Assembly: GCF_900176425.1 (NCBI RefSeq) | Contig: NZ_FWXS01000004.1 | Location: forward strand, 62,001-126,000 | DNA length: 64,000 nt | Source of the DNA: Moheibacter sediminis | Lineage (GTDB): Bacteria > Bacteroidota > Bacteroidia > Flavobacteriales > Weeksellaceae | Direction of reading: 5' to 3' | Shown here: positions 8,540 to 17,866 of the stretch, one piece after another | Numbering within the stretch: position 1 is the stretch's first letter | How the letters are laid out: each line of letters starts with the position of its first letter | Position numbers and translations under genes: made by a program | Notes under the pieces: model-generated | What the model was told of the DNA's origin: nothing | The model's database searches: none | Seen by the model: the letters and a program-made list of their open reading frames with translations, nothing else

Positions 8540-10117
8540 GTGATTAAAAATTGTACTCTTTACTTTCTTATTTTGTTGCCGTGTTTATTGTTGTGTCAAA
8601 ATGACTTCAACCATAAATTGACACAGCAATTACAATCGTCTAAAAATTTTAAAGACAGTTCTGTCATTGTCAGAAAATTCATTCAGGAAAATGAAAATTT
8701 AAGTACTAAAGAGGCCTTCAGATTGCTCAAAGTTGCAGAAGATTTACTAAGAAAAGATTCGGACAAAAAGCTTTGGGCGGAATTTTATCTGGATGCCGGC
8801 GAAATTTATTTCCATCATTTGGAAATAGACAAAGCGATTGAAAACTATATCAAATCTTATGAATTTTTTGAATTAACCAATTCTCCCAATAAACAATTGA
8901 TTGAATCAAGATTTGGAAATATTTACACCCAAACGGGGAACTTTTCTCAAGCGGAGGAATATCTTTTTAAAGCACATAACCATGCCTTGGCAACCAATGA
9001 TAAGGAGCAAGCCGCTGAGAATGAAGCAAGCATAGGCTGGCTGTACTACATGGAGTATATGGAAAAAGATGATAGCGTTAAACTCGAATCATCTTTGAAT
9101 TATTCCAAAAAAGCTTACAAATGGATAGATCAATATGGAGACGACTTATCGAAAATGAAGCTGAATGTAGCCATAGCCCAAATTATTTCTTTTACTCATA
9201 ATGGCAGCAGTACGGGCGATTCTGCATATTATTACTATTTTCAAAAGGCGATAAAACTGGCAGATACTAGCAAGACAATTCCACTTCAGTCCAAAGCATT
9301 TGCCTATAATCAATATGCCAGGTATTTATTTGACATTGGAAGACCTGATTTAGCGGAAGTAAATGCAGAAAAGGCATTTGAATTTGTTAAAAACATGGAA
9401 TCTTTTGAGAAACTGGCAATTGCTAAAACTTTATATAAATCTTACATAGAAAATAAAAAATTTGAAAAGGCTGCTCAATTTTTTGAAAAATATTCGGAAT
9501 TGCAAGACAGTTTGAGGAAATTTGAAAAATATTCCAACATACAGACACTCATTCATCAGCAGGAAAACCCGAGAAAAGATTCGTGGATAGAAAAACATTG
9601 GGAAAAAGTTTTGATTATTATGCTTGCCTTTTTCACGATAGTATTTGTTTTTGTGAAAATGAATCAAAAGCGAAAATTAAAAGATGCTCAAAATGAATTG
9701 AATCAGTTGAGCCATAAAGTGTCGACTTTGAATTCAGATATTTCAAAATACGAAGATGAAATCATACAGCTCAAAAATGATTCAAATGCTAACATGATTG
9801 AAATGGGAGAAAAGGAAGCCCAGCTCAAAGATATACTCGAAACTCCGCTTTTGACCGATGATCAATGGCTTTCATTTAAACAGTCATTTGAAAGGGTAAA
9901 TAATGATTATAGCAAAAGAATTCCCCAATATTTCTCAAACGTTTCCCAAGCAGAACTTCGTTACCTTTATTTGATTAAGTTGGGATTGAACCACAAAGAG
10001 ATTGCCTCTGTTTTAGGAATTTCATCGGATTCTGTTCGTCTTTATAAACATAGGTTAGGCAAAAAAGTAACTCCCGGAAAAGAAAATGTCTTATCTGTTT
10101 TGTTTAATTCTAATTAA
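8540..10117 (+). CDS. TPR and LuxR-type HTH membrane regulator
   Basis: 525 residues with a GTG start; no in-frame ATG precedes the signal-like MIKNCTLYFLILLPCLLLC. Residues about 30-330 are helical tetratricopeptide-like repeats (GEIYFHHLEIDKAIENYIKS, GNIYTQTGNFSQAEEYLFKA). A membrane helix is at about 357-374, a coiled coil at about 378-435, and a LuxR/GerE-type helix-turn-helix at about 469-512 (HKEIASVLGISSDSVRLYKHRL). This Bacteroidota architecture senses with periplasmic TPRs and binds DNA in the cytoplasm. The giant T9SS gene follows 118 bases later, so it probably controls that gene; this is inference from order. Confidence 0.85.
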   Translation: MIKNCTLYFLILLPCLLLCQNDFNHKLTQQLQSSKNFKDSSVIVRKFIQENENLSTKEAFRLLKVAEDLLRKDSDKKLWAEFYLDAGEIYFHHLEIDKAIENYIKSYEFFELTNSPNKQLIESRFGNIYTQTGNFSQAEEYLFKAHNHALATNDKEQAAENEASIGWLYYMEYMEKDDSVKLESSLNYSKKAYKWIDQYGDDLSKMKLNVAIAQIISFTHNGSSTGDSAYYYYFQKAIKLADTSKTIPLQSKAFAYNQYARYLFDIGRPDLAEVNAEKAFEFVKNMESFEKLAIAKTLYKSYIENKKFEKAAQFFEKYSELQDSLRKFEKYSNIQTLIHQQENPRKDSWIEKHWEKVLIIMLAFFTIVFVFVKMNQKRKLKDAQNELNQLSHKVSTLNSDISKYEDEIIQLKNDSNANMIEMGEKEAQLKDILETPLLTDDQWLSFKQSFERVNNDYSKRIPQYFSNVSQAELRYLYLIKLGLNHKEIASVLGISSDSVRLYKHRLGKKVTPGKENVLSVLFNSN

Positions 10118-10235
10118 TTTCATTCTGAATTTCAGTTAGTTGTGAATTGAAACGATTTTGAAACGCTTCGTTTTAATCATTATCACACACTTGTTTTTAA
10201 TTTGGTTGAGAATTCATTCGACTAAAATTAACTAC

Positions 10236-13200
10236 ATGAAATGTAACCTGCCTCTTTGGGAAATCCATTCCGGAATTACTCAAAATCTGAAATTCTGTAC
10301 ATCTATTTTATTACTTTTTTCATTCTTTTTATCAGTCTCCGCGCAGACAATACATTATGTGAGGCTAGGGGGTGTGGGTGATGGGAGTAGTTGGGTAAAC
10401 TCTTCAGGTAGCTTGCAGTGGTCTATAGATCAATCAAATGCTGGAGATGAAATTTGGGTAGCAAAAGGTGATTATCAGCTTGCTATGTACGAGTCTTATA
10501 AGATGAAAGAAGGGGTAAAGATTTATGGTGGTTTTGTGGGTAATGAAACCAATTTAAATCAACGTAACTGGAAAGCCAATCTTACCGTGTTGATAGGATT
10601 TAGTGCAGCCATATTTGTCAATAATAATGGGCTTAGCTCAGCAGCAGTGTTGGACGGATTTAAGCTTACAGATGCTTGGACTGGAGCGATAGTTAATACT
10701 AATTCATCGCCAATAATTAGAAACTGTATATTCGATGACAATAATGCACCAGCTATCTCCAATACTCAATCTTCTCCAATAATCTATAATTGTATTTTTA
10801 TCAACAATATAATAGGTAATAATGCTCCGATAATATCTAATGCTTATTCCAATCCTGTTATAAGTAATTCATTATTTATTGGAAATCGTTCTTCAATTGC
10901 AGTAATTCATTCCGTACAAGGTAGCCCCACAATCAATAATTGTACTTTTTATAATAATCAATTAACCGGGACAGGGGGAGTAATACATCAAAATGCCGGT
11001 TCAGTCAAGATTAATAATACAATTATATGGGGTAATATATCAGGAAATGGAAATACAGCAGCCAATACTTCAGCTGGTGGAACTATTAGTATCAATTACA
11101 CATTGGCTCAAAATTACAACGGTTCCGGAATAGGAAATTTAAATATTAATCCGCTATTTTTTAATATAAGTAATCTTTCCGGAGATGACGGAATATACGG
11201 CACGGAAGATGATGGTTTAAAACTCCGTTCGGAAAGCCCTGCAATAGATAATGGTGATCCATTGACAAATATAAATGGTGCGTCCGTCCAAGTTGGGGAT
11301 TTGGATATAACGGGAAACGAACGAATTCAAAGAAACCGAATAGACATTGGAGCTTATGAAGGAGGAGTCTGTATATCTTCTACAGAAAGTATTTATGTTG
11401 ATGCTTCTGTCGTAAGTTCCGGTTCTGGTGATTGCTGGGATACTGCTTTCAAAACATTAAAAGAGGCTTTGGATTTTGCGACTTTAAACAGCGAGATTAA
11501 AAATGTTTATATAGCCAAAGGAACTTATTATCCTACAGGAATACAAAATGGAACAGATCGAAATGCAACTTTTCTGATTCCACAAAGAGGAGGAATTGAA
11601 ATATATGGTGGTTATCCGAATGGAGGTGGAGCCAGAGAGGTAAAAACAAATCCAACCATTTTGAGCGGAGATATAGGTAATCCAAATGATATTTCTGACA
11701 ATAGCTATCATGTTATGGTAATGACTGGAACATCTTCTGGAGCCAATCAAGTAGTAATTGATGGTTTAATTCTTACCAAAGGAAACGCTACCAATGGGAC
11801 TCAATTTACTTATAATGGAGTGCTTACCAATCAGAGTGAAGGAGGTGGATTGTTGCTACGCGAAAACGGTAATATCGGTGATAAAATAATTGTTAGAAAT
11901 TGTATAATTAAAGAAAATGTTGCATCTGTTGCTGGAGGTTTGTATTTGTGGGCTTCTTCAGCATTGATTCATCATACGATTATCTCAGATAATTCTGCGA
12001 TAGCAAGCGGTGGCGGTGTATTTATCTACAGTACACAATCTCCTAAAATAGTGAATTCATTAATTTATAATAATACAGCGGCTAATGGGGGAGGGATTTA
12101 TAATTCTAATACATCAACTGTTTTGAATATTATCAATGTAACGATAAGTGACAACTTAGCAAGTAATGATGGTAATAATATCCATAACAATACGGGGGCA
12201 ACCATCAATATTGTAAATTCAATCGTTTGGGGTGCAAATGCTGCAAAAAATATTTTAAACCAAGCAATTATTAATGCTTCTTACAGTGATATTTTACAGG
12301 TTAATGGAGTTTTTTTAGGAAATGGAAATATCAATCAAAATCCATTCTTTGAGAATATATCAGAAGGTAATTATAGTCCTTTGAAATGTTCTCCAGTCAT
12401 CAATGCAGGTAATAATTTGGTAATCAATAATGCTCCGTCGGATTCCGGGACATTTGATTTAATTGAGAATTCCCGCATTTATGGAGGCACGGTTGATATG
12501 GGTGCGTATGAAGTTCAGGTCAATCCGGGTAGTACAAGTTTTACAATTTCAACACCTGCTTCAAACATTGCTTGTATAGGGAGCATTTTTCCTGAACTTG
12601 AATTTACAAGCAGCGCAAATTCTCGGGTTTGTTTTATTGTAGATGAAAACGTAACACGGACCATCTCAGCACCTGCAGGAGCAGTATTTTCTGAGGTAAT
12701 TTTTGCAAGCTATGGTAATGCTTCTGGAAATTGTACAACCGGTTTTACAATGGGATCTTGTAATGCTGTCAATAGCAGAAGTGTTATAGAGAATCTGGCA
12801 TTGGGTAATAATAGCTTTATAATTACTCCAAATAATACAACTTTTGGAGATCCGTGCTCGGGAACGGCTAAAAAATTGTACATACAGATAGCATACTCTT
12901 TTCCGGATTATGACTATTCATGGACAAATGACAATCCGGCAATAGGGCTTCCGGCTTCCGGTACAGGAAGTATACCTTCTTTTGAAGCTCTTGAAGCAGG
13001 AGTCGCTAACATTACGCTAATAGCATCATCAGATGCTTGTACGGTTTCAAATCCGGTGACATTTAAATATACCGTTCAGGATTATGATCCTATATATGTA
13101 GATGCAAGTGTAAGTATTTCTGGTAATGGAAAAAGTTGGGCTACAGCTTACAAAACTTTACAAGAGGCATTAAATGTAATTCCGACTCAGCATTGTAAAT

Positions 13201-16200
13201 CTGATAGTATCTTGGTAGCTAAAGGAACTTATCAGCCCGCGAATGGACAATCATTTGTTATGATAGAAGGAGTTAAAATCTTAGGAGGTTACCCAAATGG
13301 TGGAGGAGAAAGAGATGTGGTAAATAATACAACTATCCTTAGAGGAAGTAACCGTTCTGTAATAAGAAATGATAATAATGGGTTGACAACCACAGCTGTT
13401 CTAGACGGATTTACAATCACTGGAGGTACTGCAACTGGAAGTGGGCAGTTGAAATATGGAGGAGGTATTTATAATCGTTTTGCATCACCAACTATTTCTA
13501 ACTGTATATTTATAGATAACAGAACTGACATATATGCTGATGGTAGGGGTGGTAGCATATATAATTATGGTTCGTCTCCCATAATTGTGAATTGTACATT
13601 TACTCATCCACGTGCTGAAAGTGATTTGGGAGGAGCTATACATAATGAATATTCTTCAACAGTCATTGTAAATTGTGAATTTTTAAAAAATCATGCGGCT
13701 CAGCATGGAGGAGCAATTTATAATAAAGGCGGAACTCATACAATAACTGATTGTAGCTTTGTAGAAAACAGTGCCAATGCTAATAATAATGTAGGATCAG
13801 GTGGCGCAATTTATAATGATGGGGCTACTATAAGTATAAATGGATGTGACTTTACTTCTAATTTCGCATTACAGAATGGTGGAGCTATTTACAATATTTC
13901 ATCTCAAGTGGTATTGAATAACAGTTCTTTTAAAGGAAACCGTTCTGAATTCTATGGCGGAGCTATTCACTCGGATACTTCTTCTTCATTTTCTGCTACA
14001 AACTGTACTTTTGAGGGAAATGAGTCATTTTATAGTGGTGGAGCGATAAATAATACCCGAGCAACCTTGACTTTAAATAAGTGTATTTTTATCAATAATA
14101 TAGTAAGAGGGCAAGGAAGCGGAGGTGGAGTGAACAGTTCTAACGACAATACTTCTGCGGATATTTTTAATAGTTTGTTTGTTGGAAATCAGGCATATAT
14201 TGGAGGTGGTGCAGATTTAACTTCTGGATCCCGTATTGTAAATTCTACTTTTTTTGGTAATAATACTTCTTACTTGGGCATTGGTGGGGGTATAAACGGA
14301 TCTTCTTTAAATATTACGAATTCCATTATATACGGTAACACTTCTTATTATACACCTCAGGTTTCCGATAATAACAATATAAATTATAGTAATATTCAGG
14401 GAGAATATGGAGGGATAGGCAACATCAATACAGACCCTCAATTCCAAAATCCATCAAATCCAATTGGTGAAGACGGCATTTGGTTTACAGACGATGATGG
14501 GTTTAGGTTACAGGGCTGTTCTATTATTACTGATTTAGGAAATGACAATGCTTACACGACTTCCGGTGGAAATTTAGAGACAGATTTAGATTTGGCGGGG
14601 AATCCCAGATTGTATGGAACTAAAATAGACATGGGCGCCTATGAATCTCAAGGAGAAACATGCGTTATCAAATGGATAGGTTCACCACAGGCAGGATATT
14701 GGAGCAATGGTTCTGGTCCAGGATTGTCAGATGATGCGTATGTCGAAGGAGATTTAAATATTGTAAACACATTACAGGCTAAAGATTTTGAAGTAATGCA
14801 AGGCGGAAGTGTGGTTATCCAAGATGGCGGTTCACTTACTTTGGCTGGGAAATTAACCAATCAAAATATTGATGACTTCCAAACAACAGATACGGACGAA
14901 CAAGCCGCTTCTTTCATCATCAAAAACGGAGGTAACTTCATTCAGACTATAGATTACAATGCAGATGATAACTATGGTAAAATAACAGTAGAAAGAGAAA
15001 GTCAGGGCATCATTCGCCTTGACTATACACTTTGGTCTTCGCCGACACGCGAGCAGCAAATTCATTCATTTTCACCAATGACGCTTCCAAACCGTATTTA
15101 CACTTATGAAACGGATACCTCTAATCAAAATACGGATGGGGCTTATGTGATTGTTCCGGATGTAAATCAAAATTTCACATTAGGAAGGGGGTATTTGGTG
15201 CGTGCGCCAAATGATTGGGATGCTACCCATAACAACCAGGAAGCGCCTTATTTGGGAAGATTCATCGGAACACCTTTCAACGGAACCTTAAATGTTCCAA
15301 CTTATCCAAATGGATATACCTCTTTAGGAAATCCGTATCCGTCAAGCATTAAACCTGAAAATTTAATTACTCAAAACCCAGGCATCCAAACGGTTTATTT
15401 TTGGAACAATCCTGAACGTATATTCAATCCATCCACTGGATTGTGGGAATACGTCGGAACACGATACGTAACCTGTTCTGCAGTTGGTTTTAGTGAACCT
15501 CAATATGAAGGAATGAGCATCGCGCCGGGCCAAGGATTTATCGTTTATACAACAGCTGCATCTGTTAATTTCAATAACTCATTTCGTGTAAATTCAAATG
15601 AAATTTTCTTCCGAACAGAATCTGAATCCAGAGAAAAACACAGAATCTGGCTTAGACTTTCCGATATTGACGATAAACAATTTAACCAAATATTGATTGG
15701 ATACATGAATGGTGGAACACTTGGAGTGGATAATCAATTGGATGGAGAATTCTTTGGATATGGCGGAAGTGCATTGTATAATTTGATTGAAGATGGTAAA
15801 TATACAATTCAGGCAAGAGAAATTCCTTTTAGCAAAAATGACGTAGTGCAATTAGGTTTCAAAGCAGAAAAAAAAGGGAAATTTAAAATCTCACTTTCAC
15901 ACTTTGACGGTTTGTTCGCAGATGGGGAAGTAATGGTTTATTTAAGAGACAATGAAATAAATATAATTCACAATCTTATGGAATCTGATTATAAATTTGA
16001 AGCAAAAGAAGGCGAGCACCACAGACGATTTGAAGTGATTTATAAAAAGAACATTCAACACCAGTTGATAAGCATTAAAAATCTAGCTAACAAAGTAGAA
16101 ATTTATAAAGACAAAAGCCATATCGTAATAGAGTCCAGCTTGGAAAAAATAAAGAGCATTGAGATTCACAACCATCACGGAAAATTGGTTTACACAAATT

Positions 16201-16319
16201 CTAAAGTATATTCACAAACACACAAAATCAGCAATGAAAATTTCGAAAAAGGAATTTTATTCATGACAATTCAGACTGAAAGTGGACAAGTGATTTCTGA
16301 AAAAGTTATGAATAATTAA
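10236..16319 (+). CDS. Giant parallel-beta-helix T9SS-secreted surface protein
   Basis: 2027 residues from the ATG at 10236. An upstream in-frame TTG (10158) would add 26 residues before the natural signal peptide, so it was rejected. The signal peptide ends FFLSVSAQ. Three modules open with Y-V-(x)-A...G.G.SW..A...L..A (near 10355, 11390 and 13095). Each is followed by parallel beta-helix repeats rich in GGAIYN and NCTF-type rungs, as in polymorphic-outer-membrane-protein and choice-of-anchor proteins. A carbohydrate-binding-like beta region follows, and the end (EIHNHHGKLVYT...GILFMTIQTESGQ) is a T9SS type A sorting domain. Likely exported and attached to the cell surface as an adhesin or polysaccharide-active protein. 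No catalytic residues can be named. Confidence 0.85.
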   Translation: MKCNLPLWEIHSGITQNLKFCTSILLLFSFFLSVSAQTIHYVRLGGVGDGSSWVNSSGSLQWSIDQSNAGDEIWVAKGDYQLAMYESYKMKEGVKIYGGFVGNETNLNQRNWKANLTVLIGFSAAIFVNNNGLSSAAVLDGFKLTDAWTGAIVNTNSSPIIRNCIFDDNNAPAISNTQSSPIIYNCIFINNIIGNNAPIISNAYSNPVISNSLFIGNRSSIAVIHSVQGSPTINNCTFYNNQLTGTGGVIHQNAGSVKINNTIIWGNISGNGNTAANTSAGGTISINYTLAQNYNGSGIGNLNINPLFFNISNLSGDDGIYGTEDDGLKLRSESPAIDNGDPLTNINGASVQVGDLDITGNERIQRNRIDIGAYEGGVCISSTESIYVDASVVSSGSGDCWDTAFKTLKEALDFATLNSEIKNVYIAKGTYYPTGIQNGTDRNATFLIPQRGGIEIYGGYPNGGGAREVKTNPTILSGDIGNPNDISDNSYHVMVMTGTSSGANQVVIDGLILTKGNATNGTQFTYNGVLTNQSEGGGLLLRENGNIGDKIIVRNCIIKENVASVAGGLYLWASSALIHHTIISDNSAIASGGGVFIYSTQSPKIVNSLIYNNTAANGGGIYNSNTSTVLNIINVTISDNLASNDGNNIHNNTGATINIVNSIVWGANAAKNILNQAIINASYSDILQVNGVFLGNGNINQNPFFENISEGNYSPLKCSPVINAGNNLVINNAPSDSGTFDLIENSRIYGGTVDMGAYEVQVNPGSTSFTISTPASNIACIGSIFPELEFTSSANSRVCFIVDENVTRTISAPAGAVFSEVIFASYGNASGNCTTGFTMGSCNAVNSRSVIENLALGNNSFIITPNNTTFGDPCSGTAKKLYIQIAYSFPDYDYSWTNDNPAIGLPASGTGSIPSFEALEAGVANITLIASSDACTVSNPVTFKYTVQDYDPIYVDASVSISGNGKSWATAYKTLQEALNVIPTQHCKSDSILVAKGTYQPANGQSFVMIEGVKILGGYPNGGGERDVVNNTTILRGSNRSVIRNDNNGLTTTAVLDGFTITGGTATGSGQLKYGGGIYNRFASPTISNCIFIDNRTDIYADGRGGSIYNYGSSPIIVNCTFTHPRAESDLGGAIHNEYSSTVIVNCEFLKNHAAQHGGAIYNKGGTHTITDCSFVENSANANNNVGSGGAIYNDGATISINGCDFTSNFALQNGGAIYNISSQVVLNNSSFKGNRSEFYGGAIHSDTSSSFSATNCTFEGNESFYSGGAINNTRATLTLNKCIFINNIVRGQGSGGGVNSSNDNTSADIFNSLFVGNQAYIGGGADLTSGSRIVNSTFFGNNTSYLGIGGGINGSSLNITNSIIYGNTSYYTPQVSDNNNINYSNIQGEYGGIGNINTDPQFQNPSNPIGEDGIWFTDDDGFRLQGCSIITDLGNDNAYTTSGGNLETDLDLAGNPRLYGTKIDMGAYESQGETCVIKWIGSPQAGYWSNGSGPGLSDDAYVEGDLNIVNTLQAKDFEVMQGGSVVIQDGGSLTLAGKLTNQNIDDFQTTDTDEQAASFIIKNGGNFIQTIDYNADDNYGKITVERESQGIIRLDYTLWSSPTREQQIHSFSPMTLPNRIYTYETDTSNQNTDGAYVIVPDVNQNFTLGRGYLVRAPNDWDATHNNQEAPYLGRFIGTPFNGTLNVPTYPNGYTSLGNPYPSSIKPENLITQNPGIQTVYFWNNPERIFNPSTGLWEYVGTRYVTCSAVGFSEPQYEGMSIAPGQGFIVYTTAASVNFNNSFRVNSNEIFFRTESESREKHRIWLRLSDIDDKQFNQILIGYMNGGTLGVDNQLDGEFFGYGGSALYNLIEDGKYTIQAREIPFSKNDVVQLGFKAEKKGKFKISLSHFDGLFADGEVMVYLRDNEINIIHNLMESDYKFEAKEGEHHRRFEVIYKKNIQHQLISIKNLANKVEIYKDKSHIVIESSLEKIKSIEIHNHHGKLVYTNSKVYSQTHKISNENFEKGILFMTIQTESGQVISEKVMNN

Positions 16320-16330
16320 AATTTTAAAGA

Positions 16331-16386
16331 GTGAGTGCAGGATGTTGGGAGCTGAAAAGAGGCGGCTCTCGGCATTCTGTGTTCAC
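16331..16386 (+). other. 22-bp RNA hairpin with G.U wobbles between adhesin and small-protein genes
   Basis: Positions 16331-16352 and 16365-16386 pair without bulge or mismatch if G.U is allowed: 15 Watson-Crick and 7 G.U pairs around a 12-base loop. On the minus strand the wobbles would be A.C mismatches, so the structure is specific to + strand RNA. No T tract follows (the next bases are an A-rich run up to the next start), so it is not a standard intrinsic terminator. It may stabilise the 3' end of the adhesin mRNA or set the ratio of the two products. Confidence 0.7.
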
Positions 16387-16414
16387 ACACAAAAAAAAAT
16401 AAAATAAAATAAAC

Positions 16415-16612
16415 ATGAAAATAAAAACCTTGAAGTACATTTTATGTGCGTTTTTTTTTACAGTCTATACCTTTCCGGTGATAGCAGATCCTAATTCACC
16501 TGATGCAGGTGATGATCCACAGGCAGCATCTATTGACCATTACATTATTTTATTGTTTTCAGCAGCAGTTTTGATGGGGGCACGGTATTTCATTCAACCA
16601 AAGAAACATTAA
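16415..16612 (+). CDS. Small signal-peptide/one-helix membrane protein next to T9SS adhesin
   Basis: 65 residues: MKIKTLKYILCAFFFTVYTFPVIA signal-like segment, an acidic Pro/Asp/Gly linker (DPNSPDAGDDPQ), a second hydrophobic helix (about 42-59, YIILLFSAAVLMGARYF), and a basic end QPKKH. Short proteins with this layout are common beside T9SS surface genes in Flavobacteria. Their function is not established. It lies 95 bases after the giant gene with a strong hairpin between, so a shared transcript is likely. Confidence 0.7.
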   Translation: MKIKTLKYILCAFFFTVYTFPVIADPNSPDAGDDPQAASIDHYIILLFSAAVLMGARYFIQPKKH

Positions 16613-16620
16613 ATTAAAGA

Positions 16621-17250
16621 TTAATCCAGGTAATCTAAAAACTCTTCAGCCGAAATCATTTCCGCGCCCAGACTTTCCAGATGTTCCGTGTGAGTCTGGC
16701 AATCGATGAGTTCATAACGATCTTTGTATTTTTCCACGAAATAAATAAATCCCGCTTTAGAAGCGTTAGAAACTTTGGTAAACATACTCTCGCCGCAGAA
16801 AATTCTTTTGCCTTCTATTCCGTAAAAACCACCCACCAATTCACCGTTTTTCCAAACCTCGATACTTCGTGCAATTCCCAGATGATGAAGTTGTACGTAA
16901 GCATTCAACATATCATCCGTTATCCAAGTTCCATCCTGTCCCAGTCGTGAAATCCTTTGGCAATTTCTCATTACTTCCTCAAAACAAGTATTCTCTGTAA
17001 AAGTAAACTGACTATCTCTCAGGATTTTTTTCATCGACTTTGAGACTTTTAACTCATCAGGAAACAACACAAAACGCGGGTCAGGAAACCACCACAAAAT
17101 CGGCTCATCTTCATTGAACCAAGGAAAAATTCCTTTCTCATACGCCAGCTTCAGCCTTTCCACACTCAAACCACCGCCCAAAGCAATTATACCATCTACT
17201 GCTTCATTGTAGTCGGGAAATGTAAGTTCATCTTCATTCAGCCATTTCAT
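16621..17250 (-). CDS. aat: Leucyl/phenylalanyl-tRNA--protein transferase
   Basis: 209 residues. Adds Leu or Phe from aminoacyl-tRNA to N-terminal Lys or Arg of proteins, marking them for ClpS/ClpAP-type degradation (N-end rule). Family blocks seen are GIIALGGGLSVERL, YEKGIFPWF, WWFPDPRFVLFPDELKVSKS and GIEGKRIFCGESMFTKVSNASK. Length fits the family (about 200-240). Convergent with the small membrane protein. Confidence 0.95.
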   Translation of the reverse strand: MKWLNEDELTFPDYNEAVDGIIALGGGLSVERLKLAYEKGIFPWFNEDEPILWWFPDPRFVLFPDELKVSKSMKKILRDSQFTFTENTCFEEVMRNCQRISRLGQDGTWITDDMLNAYVQLHHLGIARSIEVWKNGELVGGFYGIEGKRIFCGESMFTKVSNASKAGFIYFVEKYKDRYELIDCQTHTEHLESLGAEMISAEEFLDYLD

Positions 17251-17358
17251 AATTGTAAATTGATGCGTAAAATTAATTCTAATTCAGGATTAATTCCAAC
17301 AAAAATTCCCTTCTCATCGACTGAGAAGGGAATCTGAACATGAATAATTAGTAAGGAA

Positions 17359-17550
17359 TTATACCTCCCAATCTCTAATTTCTTGTTCAATCTGCTCACG
17401 GGTTCTACCGGATTTCTCTTGAATTTTTCCAATTACTTCATCCAGTTTCCCGTCAGCATAGGCCTCATCATCATTAAACCACTCTCCATACTTCTGCTTA
17501 AAGGCTCCTTTCACTTGATTCCATTTTCCTTCTAATTCTAACTTGTCCAT
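17359..17550 (-). CDS. CsbD family stress protein
   Basis: 63 residues with the CsbD core: LEGKWNQVKGAFKQKYGEW and a C-terminal GKIQEKSGRTREQIEQEI helix. CsbD proteins are small, acidic and stress-induced in many bacteria; the molecular job is unknown. About 110 bases separate it from aat, so it is probably transcribed alone. Confidence 0.9.
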   Translation of the reverse strand: MDKLELEGKWNQVKGAFKQKYGEWFNDDEAYADGKLDEVIGKIQEKSGRTREQIEQEIRDWEV

Positions 17551-17659
17551 AACAATGATTTTTATGATTAATATTACTTATTAATTTGCAAGCATCAGTC
17601 CGAAAATTGTTAACCCATGCTAAATTAATGTTAAACAAACTTGAGAACAAACATTTGGG

Positions 17660-17757
17660 TGCCTCTCTCCGCGCAGGGCAGCTTCACTCCGGTACATCCA
17701 TTTCATTCCGTACATCCTTATAGTCGGGCCCTTTGCCTCCTTGGCCCGGGCTCAGTC
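17660..17757. repeat. GC-rich intergenic element with hairpin and direct repeats
   Basis: This is the notable part of the 316-base gap between the CsbD and flavin reductase genes. It is far richer in G+C than its surroundings. It holds CCGGTACATCC (17689) repeated as CCGTACATCC (17708), and a perfect 6-bp inverted repeat CGGGCC (17725) / GGCCCG (17743) around a 12-base loop. From memory, similar elements with the words CCGTACATCC and GGCCCGGGCTCAG recur between genes in flavobacterial genomes, which I cannot verify here. The rest of the gap is AT-rich with nothing recognised. Confidence 0.5.
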
Positions 17758-17866
17758 ATTACTGCAAATTATAGTTATATAAAAATATTTACCATGATTC
17801 AATTCATTTCCTCGGTTATTCAAATTGAATCCATAATTATTACCTTTGAATCTCAAAATTTCAGAA

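Noticed and set aside
10158-10235. TTG start for the giant surface protein
   Set aside because: It would place 26 extra residues before a well-formed signal peptide that begins shortly after the ATG at 10236.
16331-16386. Intrinsic terminator of the giant gene
   Set aside because: The stem is long but is followed by an A-rich, not T-rich, tract and ends in the leader of the next same-strand gene.
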